DNA of 64,000 nt from Epibacterium sp. Ofav1-8 (GTDB lineage Bacteria; Pseudomonadota; Alphaproteobacteria; Rhodobacterales; Rhodobacteraceae): NCBI RefSeq assembly GCF_022348185.1, contig NZ_JAKRFD010000001.1, forward strand, positions 496,001-560,000, read 5' to 3'. The notes under the pieces were generated by a model. It was not told the origin of the DNA. It ran no database searches and saw only the letters and a list, made by a program, of their open reading frames with translations. Positions within the stretch are counted from its first letter, which is position 1, and every line of letters begins with the position of its first letter. Below are positions 34,520-42,980 of this stretch, one piece after another. Position numbers and translations under genes: made by a program.

Positions 34520-35469
34520 GTGGCGCGCTCCTTCGTATGCGCAGAGACGGGGGACTGGGTGATCATGCAGGCGCCTGCAAAGCCGCCCATGCCGATCGAC
34601 AGGATGGCGCAGGACCTGCCCGGGCGCAGATCGGCGTGCTCTTGCTCCAGCAACAAGAAGGGGTCGCTGGTGTAGCAATGGCCGATATCGGGCAGCAGCC
34701 CCAGCCGCAGCCGGGTCTCGGGCAGACCGGTCTCACGGCAGAACATCTGCCAGGCCAGTCGGTTGACGTTATGTGGCAGAAGCGGGCAATCGCCTGCCCA
34801 ATCGAACCCGATCCGCGACAGCGATTGCTGGACGATTCCGGCGTGGGCGGCGAAGAACGCACCCATTTCGGTCGCGGTGCCGGCGCGGCCGCGTGCAAAC
34901 TGGGGGTGCGTGCACATGGCAATCTCGCCCAGTTGCAATCCGCCGTCTGCCCGATCCACGATCATGCCGCAGAAGGCATCGCCCATCAGGGTACAGCCGG
35001 GCACGTAGCGATCTCCCGGCGGCAGGTCGATATGGCTGTCGCCACCCAGCACAACAACGGCGCGGGCCAGTCCGGTCACCAACAAGGTGCGCGCCATGTC
35101 CAGCGCCCAGAACAAGCCGCCGCAATTGTACTGATCGACCTCATAGCGTCGCTCGATCTCTGCCAGGAGGGGGTGGCCGGCGCAGAGATGATGCACCGGA
35201 GAGCGTCCGACCGCATATTGCAGCGGCTGCCCATGCGCATAGATCAGCGCGTCGGGAAGCGGCCCGCGATGACGGGCGGCGAGCTTGCGCACCACCAGAT
35301 CGAACTGGGCTTCCAGCGTTTCCCCGGGGGGCACGGCGGCCACGCGATCCAGACCGAACATACGCTCGAACACACGGGCTTCGGCGGGGCTGCCGCCGGC
35401 TTCGCGTATGATCTCTTCGGCGCCCAGACGCGCGGAGGGCACATGGCTGACGAGGCTCGCAAGGCGCAT
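34495..35469 (-). CDS. KAS III-like condensing enzyme 1
   Basis: A 324-residue thiolase-fold enzyme of the FabH type, expected to join an acyl donor and a carrier-bound acceptor. The nucleophile is Cys116 (VDQYNCGGLFWALDMAR); the catalytic His is His233 (LLPHNVNRLAWQ). Where FabH has the third catalytic residue Asn (YGNTS), this protein has His264 (DIGHCYTSDPFLLL). The ATG at 35469 follows GGAGG and overlaps the stop of the degenerate partner gene upstream as TGATG. The tight pair recalls PqsB/PqsC, where a degenerate chain accompanies an active FabH-like chain. Confidence 0.87.
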   Translation of the reverse strand: MRLASLVSHVPSARLGAEEIIREAGGSPAEARVFERMFGLDRVAAVPPGETLEAQFDLVVRKLAARHRGPLPDALIYAHGQPLQYAVGRSPVHHLCAGHPLLAEIERRYEVDQYNCGGLFWALDMARTLLVTGLARAVVVLGGDSHIDLPPGDRYVPGCTLMGDAFCGMIVDRADGGLQLGEIAMCTHPQFARGRAGTATEMGAFFAAHAGIVQQSLSRIGFDWAGDCPLLPHNVNRLAWQMFCRETGLPETRLRLGLLPDIGHCYTSDPFLLLEQEHADLRPGRSCAILSIGMGGFAGACMITQSPVSAHTKERATCSQLIPS

Positions 35470-36332
35470 CAGGTGCCTCCGTCCTCTGCGGCGAAGCCCA
35501 CGACGCAAAGTTCCTGGTCCTGCCAAGTCATCAACAGGTTGTTGCGCGTCGCAGGCATCCCCATCAGCGCCCGCAGGGGCGCAGCGCACATCTGGCTGGA
35601 GGGAGCCGGGCGCCAGTCGGCGAACCCCTCGTCGAGGCCCCTGAGACGGTCATCGGAAATCAGCACCGTTGCCGACGGATCAAGCCCGAGATCGCGGCAG
35701 CTGGTGTCCAGCACCGCGGGCAGGTCTGCCTCTTCGATCTGGATGTGACGGCGATAGCCCCGATAGCAAAGCCCGGATTTCGCCTCCGACTCCAGCAGCA
35801 ACAGGCTGGCGGAATTCTCCGGTTGCAGCTGTTCGGCGGTTGGTGAGCGATAGAGCAGATGCTTCTGATCCATGGTCATCACCAAGGCGCGGCGGCCCTG
35901 GCGGGTCAGGTAACGCGCGGCGCAGTCAATGGCAAACAGCGGAGCAGACAGCCCCCGGTCCGAGATGGCAAATCCGAACCCGTCGGGCCGATCCATCCAA
36001 TGCAGGGCAAAATTGGTGACCGAGGTTCCTAGGTGCAGGTCGGGCATCCAGTGGGCCAGCAGGACCAGATCGACGTCTTCCAGCGGGTCGTGCTGCCGCA
36101 GCTCGTTCAGCAGTTCCTCCGCCATGGCGGCAAAGGAGGCCCGATCCGGCGCGGATAACCAGTTCTCGACATTGCTCTGTGCGACGGGATCGTATTCCTG
36201 TCCATTGGATCGAAAGAAACGGGCGTTGAAGTCTTCCCAATAGGCATGCTGGTCCGCCGCATCCGCGACCGGCGGTTCCAGTCCGCCGAAGCTGGCGCCA
36301 ACGATCTTGGCCGGGTCCAGGCGCAGGGTCAT
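35469..36332 (-). CDS. Degenerate KAS III-like protein, probable non-catalytic partner
   Basis: A 287-residue protein with weak thiolase-fold features: DVDLVLLAHWMPDLHLGTSV, then the nucleophile-elbow region FAISDRGLSAPLFAIDCAA, then RRALVMTMDQKH. At the elbow the Cys is missing (Gly-Leu-Ser, about residues 127-129), and no PHN-type catalytic His is visible. Its gene overlaps that of KAS III-like enzyme 1. By analogy with PqsB, or the chain-length-factor subunits of type II polyketide synthases, it may shape the active site of its neighbour. The family assignment is by eye and moderate. Confidence 0.6.
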   Translation of the reverse strand: MTLRLDPAKIVGASFGGLEPPVADAADQHAYWEDFNARFFRSNGQEYDPVAQSNVENWLSAPDRASFAAMAEELLNELRQHDPLEDVDLVLLAHWMPDLHLGTSVTNFALHWMDRPDGFGFAISDRGLSAPLFAIDCAARYLTRQGRRALVMTMDQKHLLYRSPTAEQLQPENSASLLLLESEAKSGLCYRGYRRHIQIEEADLPAVLDTSCRDLGLDPSATVLISDDRLRGLDEGFADWRPAPSSQMCAAPLRALMGMPATRNNLLMTWQDQELCVVGFAAEDGGT

Positions 36333-38773
36333 GATGCCACCCCCGCAACATAGGTGCGATAGGCATTGAGCACATGGATATTGGAAGTTCCCTCCATGTA
36401 TTCAAAGCCCTTTGCATCCCGGATCTTGCGACGCAGCAGCGGGTCCGTCAGCATGGCCGCGGGCGCATCGCGGGCGATCCGGGCGGCCAGCGCATCGGAA
36501 AAGGCCACGGCCTGAAACTTGACCTCGCTGATCCGGTGCCCACGCGACCGTCCGCGAAGACCGTCGGCGCAGACTTCCGCCAGGGCCGCGATCAGGGCGC
36601 TGTGGGTGCGGTATTCGCCCGCAAAGGCGCTGGCCTGCCCGTGCTGGCTGAGCCGGTCCAGCATGCCGCGTGCATTGCCAAGCGCCAGCGCAGCCACCAC
36701 CGGGCGGTAACGTTCGAACACGCCATTGATGGCCATGAACCCGTCCCGCAAAGAGGGCTTTTCGGATTGCGCGGCGACAAGATCTTCGTGGCCGACCGGC
36801 ACATCGTGAATGTCGAGCCGACAGAGGTCGGCGCCGGACATTCCGGTCGTGGGCAGGCGTGTGATGGTGAGGTGATCCGCCACCTTTTCCGGTTCGATGA
36901 GCACCAGCGCACTGCGCCCGGAGGCCGCGAACCTGGCATAGACAATACCGATCCGGGCACGGGCAACGTTGCCGATCAGCATCTTGCTGCCCCTCAGCAC
37001 GTAACCTGCGCCGGAGGTCTCCAGCACGGTGGCGCCCGCCGATGCATCGGAGCCGACATCCGGCTCCGTGACCGCAAAGAAGGTGCCTTGCGGGCCGCTG
37101 CGATAGGCGGAAAAGAACCTCTCCTGCTGCGCGGGTGTCCCCACCGCTTCGAGCGCGCCCCCCGCCAGCGACGGACCTTGCAGCGCGAGAATGCAACCGG
37201 CGTCCAACCGCGCCAGCCGTTCGACCAGTGCCACATGCAGATCATGCGGACAGCGCTCCAGACCGAGTGAGGTCTCGGCCAGGGGAAAGCCGTTATAGGC
37301 CTCCGGCACGCCGATCATCGTCAGGGCCTTGACCAGCGGATCGGCCCAGAGATCCCGCCAGGCGTCCGGATCTTCTGCCAGCGTGCCTCCGGTGGTTTCA
37401 AACAGCGTGCGGAGATCCTCAAGCCGCTCCAGCGCCGGATGGTCAAAGGGCGCGGGCAAGGTGATATGCGGCGCCGCGGGCAGTATGGAGATCGGTCGGG
37501 GGATCTGCTCGTCCAGAAATCCCTGCACCCGGGGGCGTTCGCGCACGACGGTGGCGGTGCCCTCATCGACCATGACCTCGACAGGCGCGCCAAATCCGAG
37601 GAAATTCACCGGCGACGCGGTTGCACCATAGGCGCCGGACTGGTGGATGCAGATCAGATCACCCGGTGCGGGCGGGGCGAGCACGACGTCCTTGGCGATC
37701 ACATCCATTGGGGTGCAAAGGGGGCCGGTAATGCTCCAGGGGGCATCAGGGCCATCTGCAGCGTTGCTCCGGGCCGGGTGCGGCACCAGCGAAACCGGGA
37801 AGTTGCGGCGCATGAAGCCCTGTCCCGCGGCGGCGCTGTGGACATTGGACCCACCGTCGCAGACCGCGAAGTTCTCTCCCTTGTTGGCCTTTACCTGCCG
37901 CACCGAGGTGACAAAACGCCCGGCTTCGGCCACCATGTAGCGGCCAAGCTCTATGGCGATCCGCGTGTCCGGATGCGTCTCTGCAAAGGCTGACAGCAGC
38001 GGCTGCATCGCCGATCCGAGGGCATTGAGGTCGAGTGCGATCTCGTCCTCGTAATAGGGCACGCCATACCCGCCACCGATGTCGACAAACTCCAGCGGCG
38101 CGGCAAGGTCGCGGGCCACACGCGCCGCAAGTTCGAGAATGCCGCAGGTATTGGCCAGGATCGTGTCATGGCTCAGGATGCGGGTCCCCATATAGACATG
38201 CAAACCGGCAAGACGCAGGTTGTGGAGATCCTCAACCCGCCGCAACGCGGTGTCCAAGGCGCATTCGTCGATCCCGAACTGTGTCGGACGTCCACTCATG
38301 TTCAGTCGGGCGCCGCTGACCTTGAAATCGGGGTTCACCCGCATGGCAATGGGCTGAGTGCGTTCTGCCCGAGCAGCGATCCGGTTGATCTGTTCGAGCT
38401 CGGGCAGGGATTCCGCGACGATCGCCTTGAGGCCAAGCGATACCGCCCGCTCCAGATCGTCTTCGGCCTTGCCGGGGCCGACCATCAGGATCTGATCGGC
38501 AGGGCATCCCGCTGCCAGTGCGGTTTCCAGCTCCAGCCGCGAACTGACCTCGGTTCCGGAGCCCTGGGCCACCAGCAGGCCCACAAGGCTCAGATTTGGA
38601 TTGGCCTTGAGCGAATAGAAGAACTGCGCCTGCGGCAAGGCCCGCGTCAATGCGCGATAGCGGCCACGAATGGCTGCGGCGTCATAGACATAGAAGGGCG
38701 TGCCGACCGCGTCTGCCAGGCTGTGAAGCTGCGCCGCGTCCTGCGGCAGGATCTCGAACCCCGTCATCGTCAT
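36329..38773 (-). CDS. Fusion of a LysA-type PLP decarboxylase and an acyl-CoA dehydrogenase
   Basis: An 814-residue two-domain enzyme. Residues about 1-415 are a fold-type III PLP decarboxylase. The PLP lysine is Lys56 (QFFYSLKANPNLSL); other landmarks are FVDIGGGYGVPYYEDE, FAVCDGGSNVHSAAAG, SITGPLCTPMDVIAKDV and HQSGAYGATASPVNFLGFG. Residues about 430-814 are an acyl-CoA dehydrogenase (TFFAVTEPDVGSDASAGATV, RGSKMLIGNVARARIGIVYA, and the C-terminal base motif GFEYMEGTSNIHVLNAYR). Separate proteins of these types are about 400 and 380 residues, so both are complete. LysA-like enzymes BtrK and VinO decarboxylate aminoacyl groups while they are bound to a carrier protein. Here decarboxylation followed by desaturation of the same thioester is a reasonable inference. 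It overlaps carrier protein 2. Confidence 0.9.
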   Translation of the reverse strand: MTMTGFEILPQDAAQLHSLADAVGTPFYVYDAAAIRGRYRALTRALPQAQFFYSLKANPNLSLVGLLVAQGSGTEVSSRLELETALAAGCPADQILMVGPGKAEDDLERAVSLGLKAIVAESLPELEQINRIAARAERTQPIAMRVNPDFKVSGARLNMSGRPTQFGIDECALDTALRRVEDLHNLRLAGLHVYMGTRILSHDTILANTCGILELAARVARDLAAPLEFVDIGGGYGVPYYEDEIALDLNALGSAMQPLLSAFAETHPDTRIAIELGRYMVAEAGRFVTSVRQVKANKGENFAVCDGGSNVHSAAAGQGFMRRNFPVSLVPHPARSNAADGPDAPWSITGPLCTPMDVIAKDVVLAPPAPGDLICIHQSGAYGATASPVNFLGFGAPVEVMVDEGTATVVRERPRVQGFLDEQIPRPISILPAAPHITLPAPFDHPALERLEDLRTLFETTGGTLAEDPDAWRDLWADPLVKALTMIGVPEAYNGFPLAETSLGLERCPHDLHVALVERLARLDAGCILALQGPSLAGGALEAVGTPAQQERFFSAYRSGPQGTFFAVTEPDVGSDASAGATVLETSGAGYVLRGSKMLIGNVARARIGIVYARFAASGRSALVLIEPEKVADHLTITRLPTTGMSGADLCRLDIHDVPVGHEDLVAAQSEKPSLRDGFMAINGVFERYRPVVAALALGNARGMLDRLSQHGQASAFAGEYRTHSALIAALAEVCADGLRGRSRGHRISEVKFQAVAFSDALAARIARDAPAAMLTDPLLRRKIRDAKGFEYMEGTSNIHVLNAYRTYVAGVAS

Positions 38774-39048
38774 ACCGCCACATCGTGGGATTTGCGCGCC
38801 GCGATGAATGCAGACAGAGCCGAGATGGTTTCGAATACGCCTGTGCCGCCTTCGAAGCTCTCCATGAACTCAAAGCTTTCCATGCCCGTGCGGTCCGACA
38901 GGGCAACGATGAACTGGACCAGCTCGATCGAATTCAGCAAACCGCCGGTCCCGAACAGAGCCTCGCCTGATCTGGCCCGTTCGATGCGTTGAGGTCCAAG
39001 GCCGATGTCGCTCAGGCTGGCGAGGATGGCATCTGTCATGTCGGTCAT
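38770..39048 (-). CDS. Free-standing acyl carrier protein 2
   Basis: A 92-residue protein with a carrier-type helix after the phosphopantetheine Ser, in GGLLNSIELVQFIVALSD (about residue 40). The motif has Asn before Ser instead of the usual Asp, so it is a divergent member. The C-terminal helix is FETISALSAFIAAR. Its ATG overlaps the stop of KAS III-like enzyme 2 as ATGA, and its stop overlaps the decarboxylase-dehydrogenase start. These overlaps make it the likely carrier for both. Confidence 0.82.
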   Translation of the reverse strand: MTDMTDAILASLSDIGLGPQRIERARSGEALFGTGGLLNSIELVQFIVALSDRTGMESFEFMESFEGGTGVFETISALSAFIAARKSHDVAV

Positions 39049-40016
39049 TGGGAAACTCCAGTTTGCGGGAATGAGAGAGGCAGAGGTGTGTCCGTCACCC
39101 GCAACAGCGCGCAGGATGCGGTCGCGCCGAGGCCGATGCTGAACAGGAGCACCTCGTCGTCGGGCTGCAGCACATCGTCCTGTGCGCCGCGCCAGAGGTT
39201 GAGAAAGGGATCGACACCAAAACAGTGGCCATAGCAGCCGATGGTCGACAGGCGCAGTTTCTGCGTGTCGATCCCGGCGTCTTCGGCCACCTGATACCAG
39301 GAGGGCGCATTGACATTATGCGGCATCACCCATCGCAGATCCTGCGGGGTGCGGCCAAAGTGTCGAAGCGCGTCCTGCAGCGTCTTGCTGGCCAGCTGGA
39401 CATAGGCGCTGTCAAACCCATCGAGGTAGTTCTCGCCACGCAGACCGGTGTTCTTCCAGAATTGCGAGGCATGACGGGTAAAGGTGTCGACCACCTCAAA
39501 GGGCCCCGGGGTGCGACCGACCAGCAAGGCGGCTGCGGCCTCGCCCATGATCGTGGTGTTCTCGATCACGCGGATCGCCGGGTGAAAGGCCTTCTCTCCG
39601 ATCAGGATCAGGCCAGTATCATCAGGGCCGAGCAGGTGATCCAGCATGCCCAGCATGCTCAGCCCGGTTGCACAGTGGTTCATCGTGGCGTCAAAGACCT
39701 CGACCCCCGCGGCGGCGAGTGCCGCAAGATGGCTGGACGCCGGCGTGTCAAAAACCTGCGTCGAGAGCAGCGTGTGACAATGCACAGCATGGCTGAGGGC
39801 GCTTTGGCGGTTCTGGTTGCGATCCATCAGGGCGCCCACCGCCTGGTCGAGCAGGTGGTGCAGTGGTTCCGCGTGGTCGCAATGGAAGGTTTCGAACCCG
39901 AAAAAGCGATCATACATCCGGATCTGGTTGCGTGACAGCGACAGGTCGTCGGCCAGGTCAGCAAGCTTTTCCTGCCGCGCCGGGAACACCACCGAGAGAT
40001 CGAGGAGGGTCAGCAT
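39045..40016 (-). CDS. KAS III-like condensing enzyme 2
   Basis: A 323-residue FabH-type enzyme. The nucleophile is Cys115 (FDATMNHCATGLSMLGML), the catalytic His is His233 (WVMPHNVNAPSWYQ), and His264 (CYGHCFGVDPFLNL) replaces the usual Asn. It shares QIRMYDRFFGF and LIGEKAFHP segments with KAS III-like enzyme 3, so these two are the closer paralogs. The ATG at 40016 has GGAGGG upstream. It overlaps the hydrolase gene upstream and carrier protein 2 downstream. Confidence 0.88.
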   Translation of the reverse strand: MLTLLDLSVVFPARQEKLADLADDLSLSRNQIRMYDRFFGFETFHCDHAEPLHHLLDQAVGALMDRNQNRQSALSHAVHCHTLLSTQVFDTPASSHLAALAAAGVEVFDATMNHCATGLSMLGMLDHLLGPDDTGLILIGEKAFHPAIRVIENTTIMGEAAAALLVGRTPGPFEVVDTFTRHASQFWKNTGLRGENYLDGFDSAYVQLASKTLQDALRHFGRTPQDLRWVMPHNVNAPSWYQVAEDAGIDTQKLRLSTIGCYGHCFGVDPFLNLWRGAQDDVLQPDDEVLLFSIGLGATASCALLRVTDTPLPLSFPQTGVSQ

Positions 40017-40987
40017 GGTGGCCCTCCGCGAGGGGGGGCTGATCGGGCAGGTGGCGTCGGAGGGGTTCCCACGTGCGCCGAGGCGGGGTGGCGCGTGGTT
40101 TCGGGCAGTGCAAAGCACACAATGCCTTCGAACAGGCGCGGGTCATCGAGGATGCTGTGGTGGTTGCAGGCGTCCAGCACCAGCGCGCGCGCGGCGGGCG
40201 CGATGGAACAGATGTCTTCGGCCTCGCTGAGGCGAACCTGCCAGTCACGCCGGGCATGAATGACCATGAGCCGCGACCCCATGCGGGCAAAAAGCTCCGG
40301 CCCGATTTCATGCGGGGGGCGCCCCTCACGGCGCGCCGCCCGCGAAAGCAGCGCATCGGTCACTGCGATTGGGGCTGAGATGCGACACAGATACGCTCGC
40401 AGCAGCGTTTCCATCGAATATGGCGCGCAGATCGTGACCAGACGGGCCGCAGTCAGCCCGGCCTCGATCACCTGCGCGGCGATCAACCCGCCGGCGGAAT
40501 GCCCGATGACCGTGTCGATGTCCTCATCGCGATACTGGGCGGCCAGAATCCGGGCCTTGGCGCTGAAACTCATCGGGCGCGCCGGGTTGCAGCCCTCCCC
40601 CGGCAGGTCCGGCAGAATGACGCGCGCGCCGCTCGCCGCGAGGGCCAGCGCCAGGGGCGTCATCATGGCGCTGCGGGCATTCCAACCGTGCAGAAGCAGC
40701 ACGCGCGGCCCGTTTTCCGGTCCGAACCGGCGTTCGGCAAGGCAGCCTGCGGTACGGGCATCCGGGGCCTCCTGGGCGGTGTCTGGGGTCATGCGTTCAA
40801 ACCGGTGCAACGCCAGCATCGCGCCCCATTCGGGGTTGAGCGCGGTCAGTACATTCAGCTCCTGCCGACGCATCCGACCCCGCACAGCGCGAAAGGCGAA
40901 CATGGGCCCCGCAGGTGTCGGGCGGCGCATGGCGCGGCGCCACAGCGCCAGCGCACAGAGACCGGGATAGGCGAGTTCAAACAGCAT
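40010..40987 (-). CDS. Alpha/beta hydrolase
   Basis: A 325-residue hydrolase with the oxyanion motif VLLLHGWNARSAMMTPLALA, nucleophile elbow VIGHSAGGLIAAQ, a lid with LLRAYLCRISAPIAVTDALL, and the catalytic His in LVLDACNHHSILDD. It could release or edit products as a thioesterase, though it lacks type II thioesterase signatures. The ATG at 40987 is chosen because the extra 18 upstream codons lie inside the MATE gene. A Pro-rich C-terminal tail (TRHPASAHVGTPPTPPARS) has no homology. It overlaps genes on both sides. Confidence 0.85.
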   Translation of the reverse strand: MLFELAYPGLCALALWRRAMRRPTPAGPMFAFRAVRGRMRRQELNVLTALNPEWGAMLALHRFERMTPDTAQEAPDARTAGCLAERRFGPENGPRVLLLHGWNARSAMMTPLALALAASGARVILPDLPGEGCNPARPMSFSAKARILAAQYRDEDIDTVIGHSAGGLIAAQVIEAGLTAARLVTICAPYSMETLLRAYLCRISAPIAVTDALLSRAARREGRPPHEIGPELFARMGSRLMVIHARRDWQVRLSEAEDICSIAPAARALVLDACNHHSILDDPRLFEGIVCFALPETTRHPASAHVGTPPTPPARSAPPRGGPPC

Positions 40988-42341
40988 GGGCCCGCCCCAG
41001 GCTGCGCAGAAGCAGCAGGAACTGCACCGCGAAGAGACCAAAGCTGCCAGCTGCTGCCGCGATCAGGACGTCAAGGATGAGCCCCATGCCCGCGCCCTGC
41101 ATCATCGCCCAGAGCACAGCGGCGCAGGTCCCGGCCTCGATCAGGAAGGTGATGACCAGCACCTGAACACCGCGCCCCAGCTGCTCCAGGATCACCTGCA
41201 GCATGGCGGAGCCGGAAATCAGGAAGAAGGTGATCAGCAGCTCGGTGAACATCTGGTTGGTGGCCGCGCGCAGCGCTTCGGCCTGTTCAGGAACCAGCAG
41301 ATCGAGCGCCCCTGTCCACTGTGGCAACAGCGCGGTCACGATCGCATACAGGCAGAGCATGAAGGGCACACCGATGATCAGATAGCGCAGGCGCTGGGCG
41401 GTTTGACCCTGCTCGGCGAGCTGGTTGACCAGGATCGCGATGGCGGATCCGATCGCGATTGCGGGGATCATGAAGGCAATGCGATAGCGCAGCACCACAA
41501 AGAAGGCAGAGGCGCTGTCCTCGCCTATCTTGGACAGGATCGGAAACACCACCGAGGCGCTGACAAACCCCACCACGATCGAGCTGAACACGGGGATGCC
41601 GACGCCGATCTGGAGCTGCCGGATGCGGATGCGGAAGGGTTCTTCCGGGCTGTCTTCCCCATCGCGCAGCTCGCGCCGCAACAACAGGGCGATGACCGGC
41701 AGCATCAGGATCGGACCAACGAGATTGCCGATCAGAACCGCTTCGAACCCCCAGCCGTATTGTGACACCAGCACGTAGGTTGTGGTCAGGTCGATCGCGA
41801 CAAGACCGACAAAGGGCACGAGCCCCAGCAGGACCTTCCCTTGTCCGCGCATGGCGCCATAAAAGATGTCGAACACGACGAAGGGCACCAGCGACAGCAT
41901 GAACAGCGGAAAATGCGCGAGGATCAGGCGGATCTCCGGGTCCTGGACAGGCAGAGTTTCGGCCGCGGCATAGCCAACTGCGGCGACGATCACGAACAGG
42001 ATCACGCCATTGCGGCACAGGCGCAGCACCGCGCGCTGGGTGCCACGGCGGGGCCAGTTGTGACGCGAGCGGGCGCTGAACACCTGCGCGGTGATGGCCA
42101 AGCCCTCCATGATGGCCAAGGCCAGGATGAAGCTTGGTTGCAACAGCGACAGCGTGTTCAATGCGCCGGTGTCCGGCACACGGGCCAGCAGCGCAACTTT
42201 GCCCAGATTCAGCGTCGAGGTGGCGGCGGCACCAACGGCAAAGGGAATGGCAAGCAGCAGAATGCGGGAAAGCGTTTGCCAGACCGTGGGTCTGGCCGCG
42301 TCGAGCAGGGCGTCGGCGGTGGGAGTTGCGGGTTGCATCAT
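40977..42341 (-). CDS. MATE-family efflux transporter
   Basis: A 454-residue inner-membrane protein with about twelve helices, for example ILLLAIPFAVGAAATSTLNL, LALAIMEGLAITAQVFSARS, ILFVIVAAVGYAAAETLP, VFSSIVVGFVSASVVFPILS and LVITFLIEAGTCAAVLWAM. MATE proteins export drugs and metabolites using a Na+ or H+ gradient. It lies inside the biosynthetic block, overlapping both neighbours, so it probably exports the product or an intermediate. It is the second exporter of the cluster besides the FtsX-type ABC system. Confidence 0.92.
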   Translation of the reverse strand: MMQPATPTADALLDAARPTVWQTLSRILLLAIPFAVGAAATSTLNLGKVALLARVPDTGALNTLSLLQPSFILALAIMEGLAITAQVFSARSRHNWPRRGTQRAVLRLCRNGVILFVIVAAVGYAAAETLPVQDPEIRLILAHFPLFMLSLVPFVVFDIFYGAMRGQGKVLLGLVPFVGLVAIDLTTTYVLVSQYGWGFEAVLIGNLVGPILMLPVIALLLRRELRDGEDSPEEPFRIRIRQLQIGVGIPVFSSIVVGFVSASVVFPILSKIGEDSASAFFVVLRYRIAFMIPAIAIGSAIAILVNQLAEQGQTAQRLRYLIIGVPFMLCLYAIVTALLPQWTGALDLLVPEQAEALRAATNQMFTELLITFFLISGSAMLQVILEQLGRGVQVLVITFLIEAGTCAAVLWAMMQGAGMGLILDVLIAAAAGSFGLFAVQFLLLLRSLGRAHAV

Positions 42342-42976
42342 TGGCTCCTGATGGGCGTTGCGGCGAGGGGGACGGCGGCCTGTGCCCGGCGCTGGCTGAG
42401 ATCAACGGCGCGATCCCGGGTGCCAAGCAGCGCATAGCGCAAGGGGCGCGTGGGGCGCGGTCGCGGGGTGAGCCGCTCGGTGGGATCGCGCAACACCAGC
42501 GACAGGCTGCTGTTCGCGGTCATCGCGCGGGCGAGGGCCATCGCATCTTGCAGCGATTTGCGACACTCCACCCGCAGCGCATGCACCGGCCCGTGGTGAT
42601 CCAGGGTCTGCAACAGGTATTGCAGGATCGGGCTTCGGGTGTCGGGTTGATGGCCGCAGTGCAGATAGACCAGTAGCGGAGTATCCGTTTCGGCGCAGAG
42701 GCGCCGCCAATCATCCCGCAGCCGTTGGGAATGCAGGTCGGGCACCGCGTCCGCGTTCGAGAACAGATGCATCGCCGGCGGGGTAGAATCCGTGGACGAC
42801 TGGAGGCGCTTCCAGGCGTCCAGTCGCTGCTGAAGGCAAGGGTCGAACGGATGCTCTCGGGCGGCGCTGTCCTCTCCGGTGTCGCAGGAATACAGGATTG
42901 GACGCGCCGAAGCGCGATCAGGCAAGGTTCCGGATGCCAAGAGCCGAACTTCGGCGAGACTGGGTTGAAGCGCCAT
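42338..42976 (-). CDS. Short degenerate KAS III-like protein (N-terminal half only)
   Basis: A 212-residue protein not recognisable at first sight. Its central part, PLLVYLHCGHQPDTRSPILQ and VHALRVECRKSLQDAM, lines up with KAS III-like enzyme 3 (GLVVYCKTQTHNTRTDQNWL and VHALSMTSCASALACL). It keeps a Cys at or near the nucleophile position. The C-terminal half of the fold, with the catalytic His, is missing. It may be a remnant or a regulatory partner. The ATG at 42976 lies 4 bp after the stop of the dehydrogenase-like gene, and the stop overlaps the MATE start. Confidence 0.55.
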   Translation of the reverse strand: MALQPSLAEVRLLASGTLPDRASARPILYSCDTGEDSAAREHPFDPCLQQRLDAWKRLQSSTDSTPPAMHLFSNADAVPDLHSQRLRDDWRRLCAETDTPLLVYLHCGHQPDTRSPILQYLLQTLDHHGPVHALRVECRKSLQDAMALARAMTANSSLSLVLRDPTERLTPRPRPTRPLRYALLGTRDRAVDLSQRRAQAAVPLAATPIRSQ

Positions 42977-42980
42977 CCGT

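Noticed and set aside
32942-41041. Reading the AMP ligase, PLP decarboxylase, carrier and hydrolase as an exosortase-associated polysaccharide locus
   Set aside because: These types also occur in exosortase A loci, but there is no exosortase, PEP-CTERM protein, glycosyltransferase or chain-length protein here.
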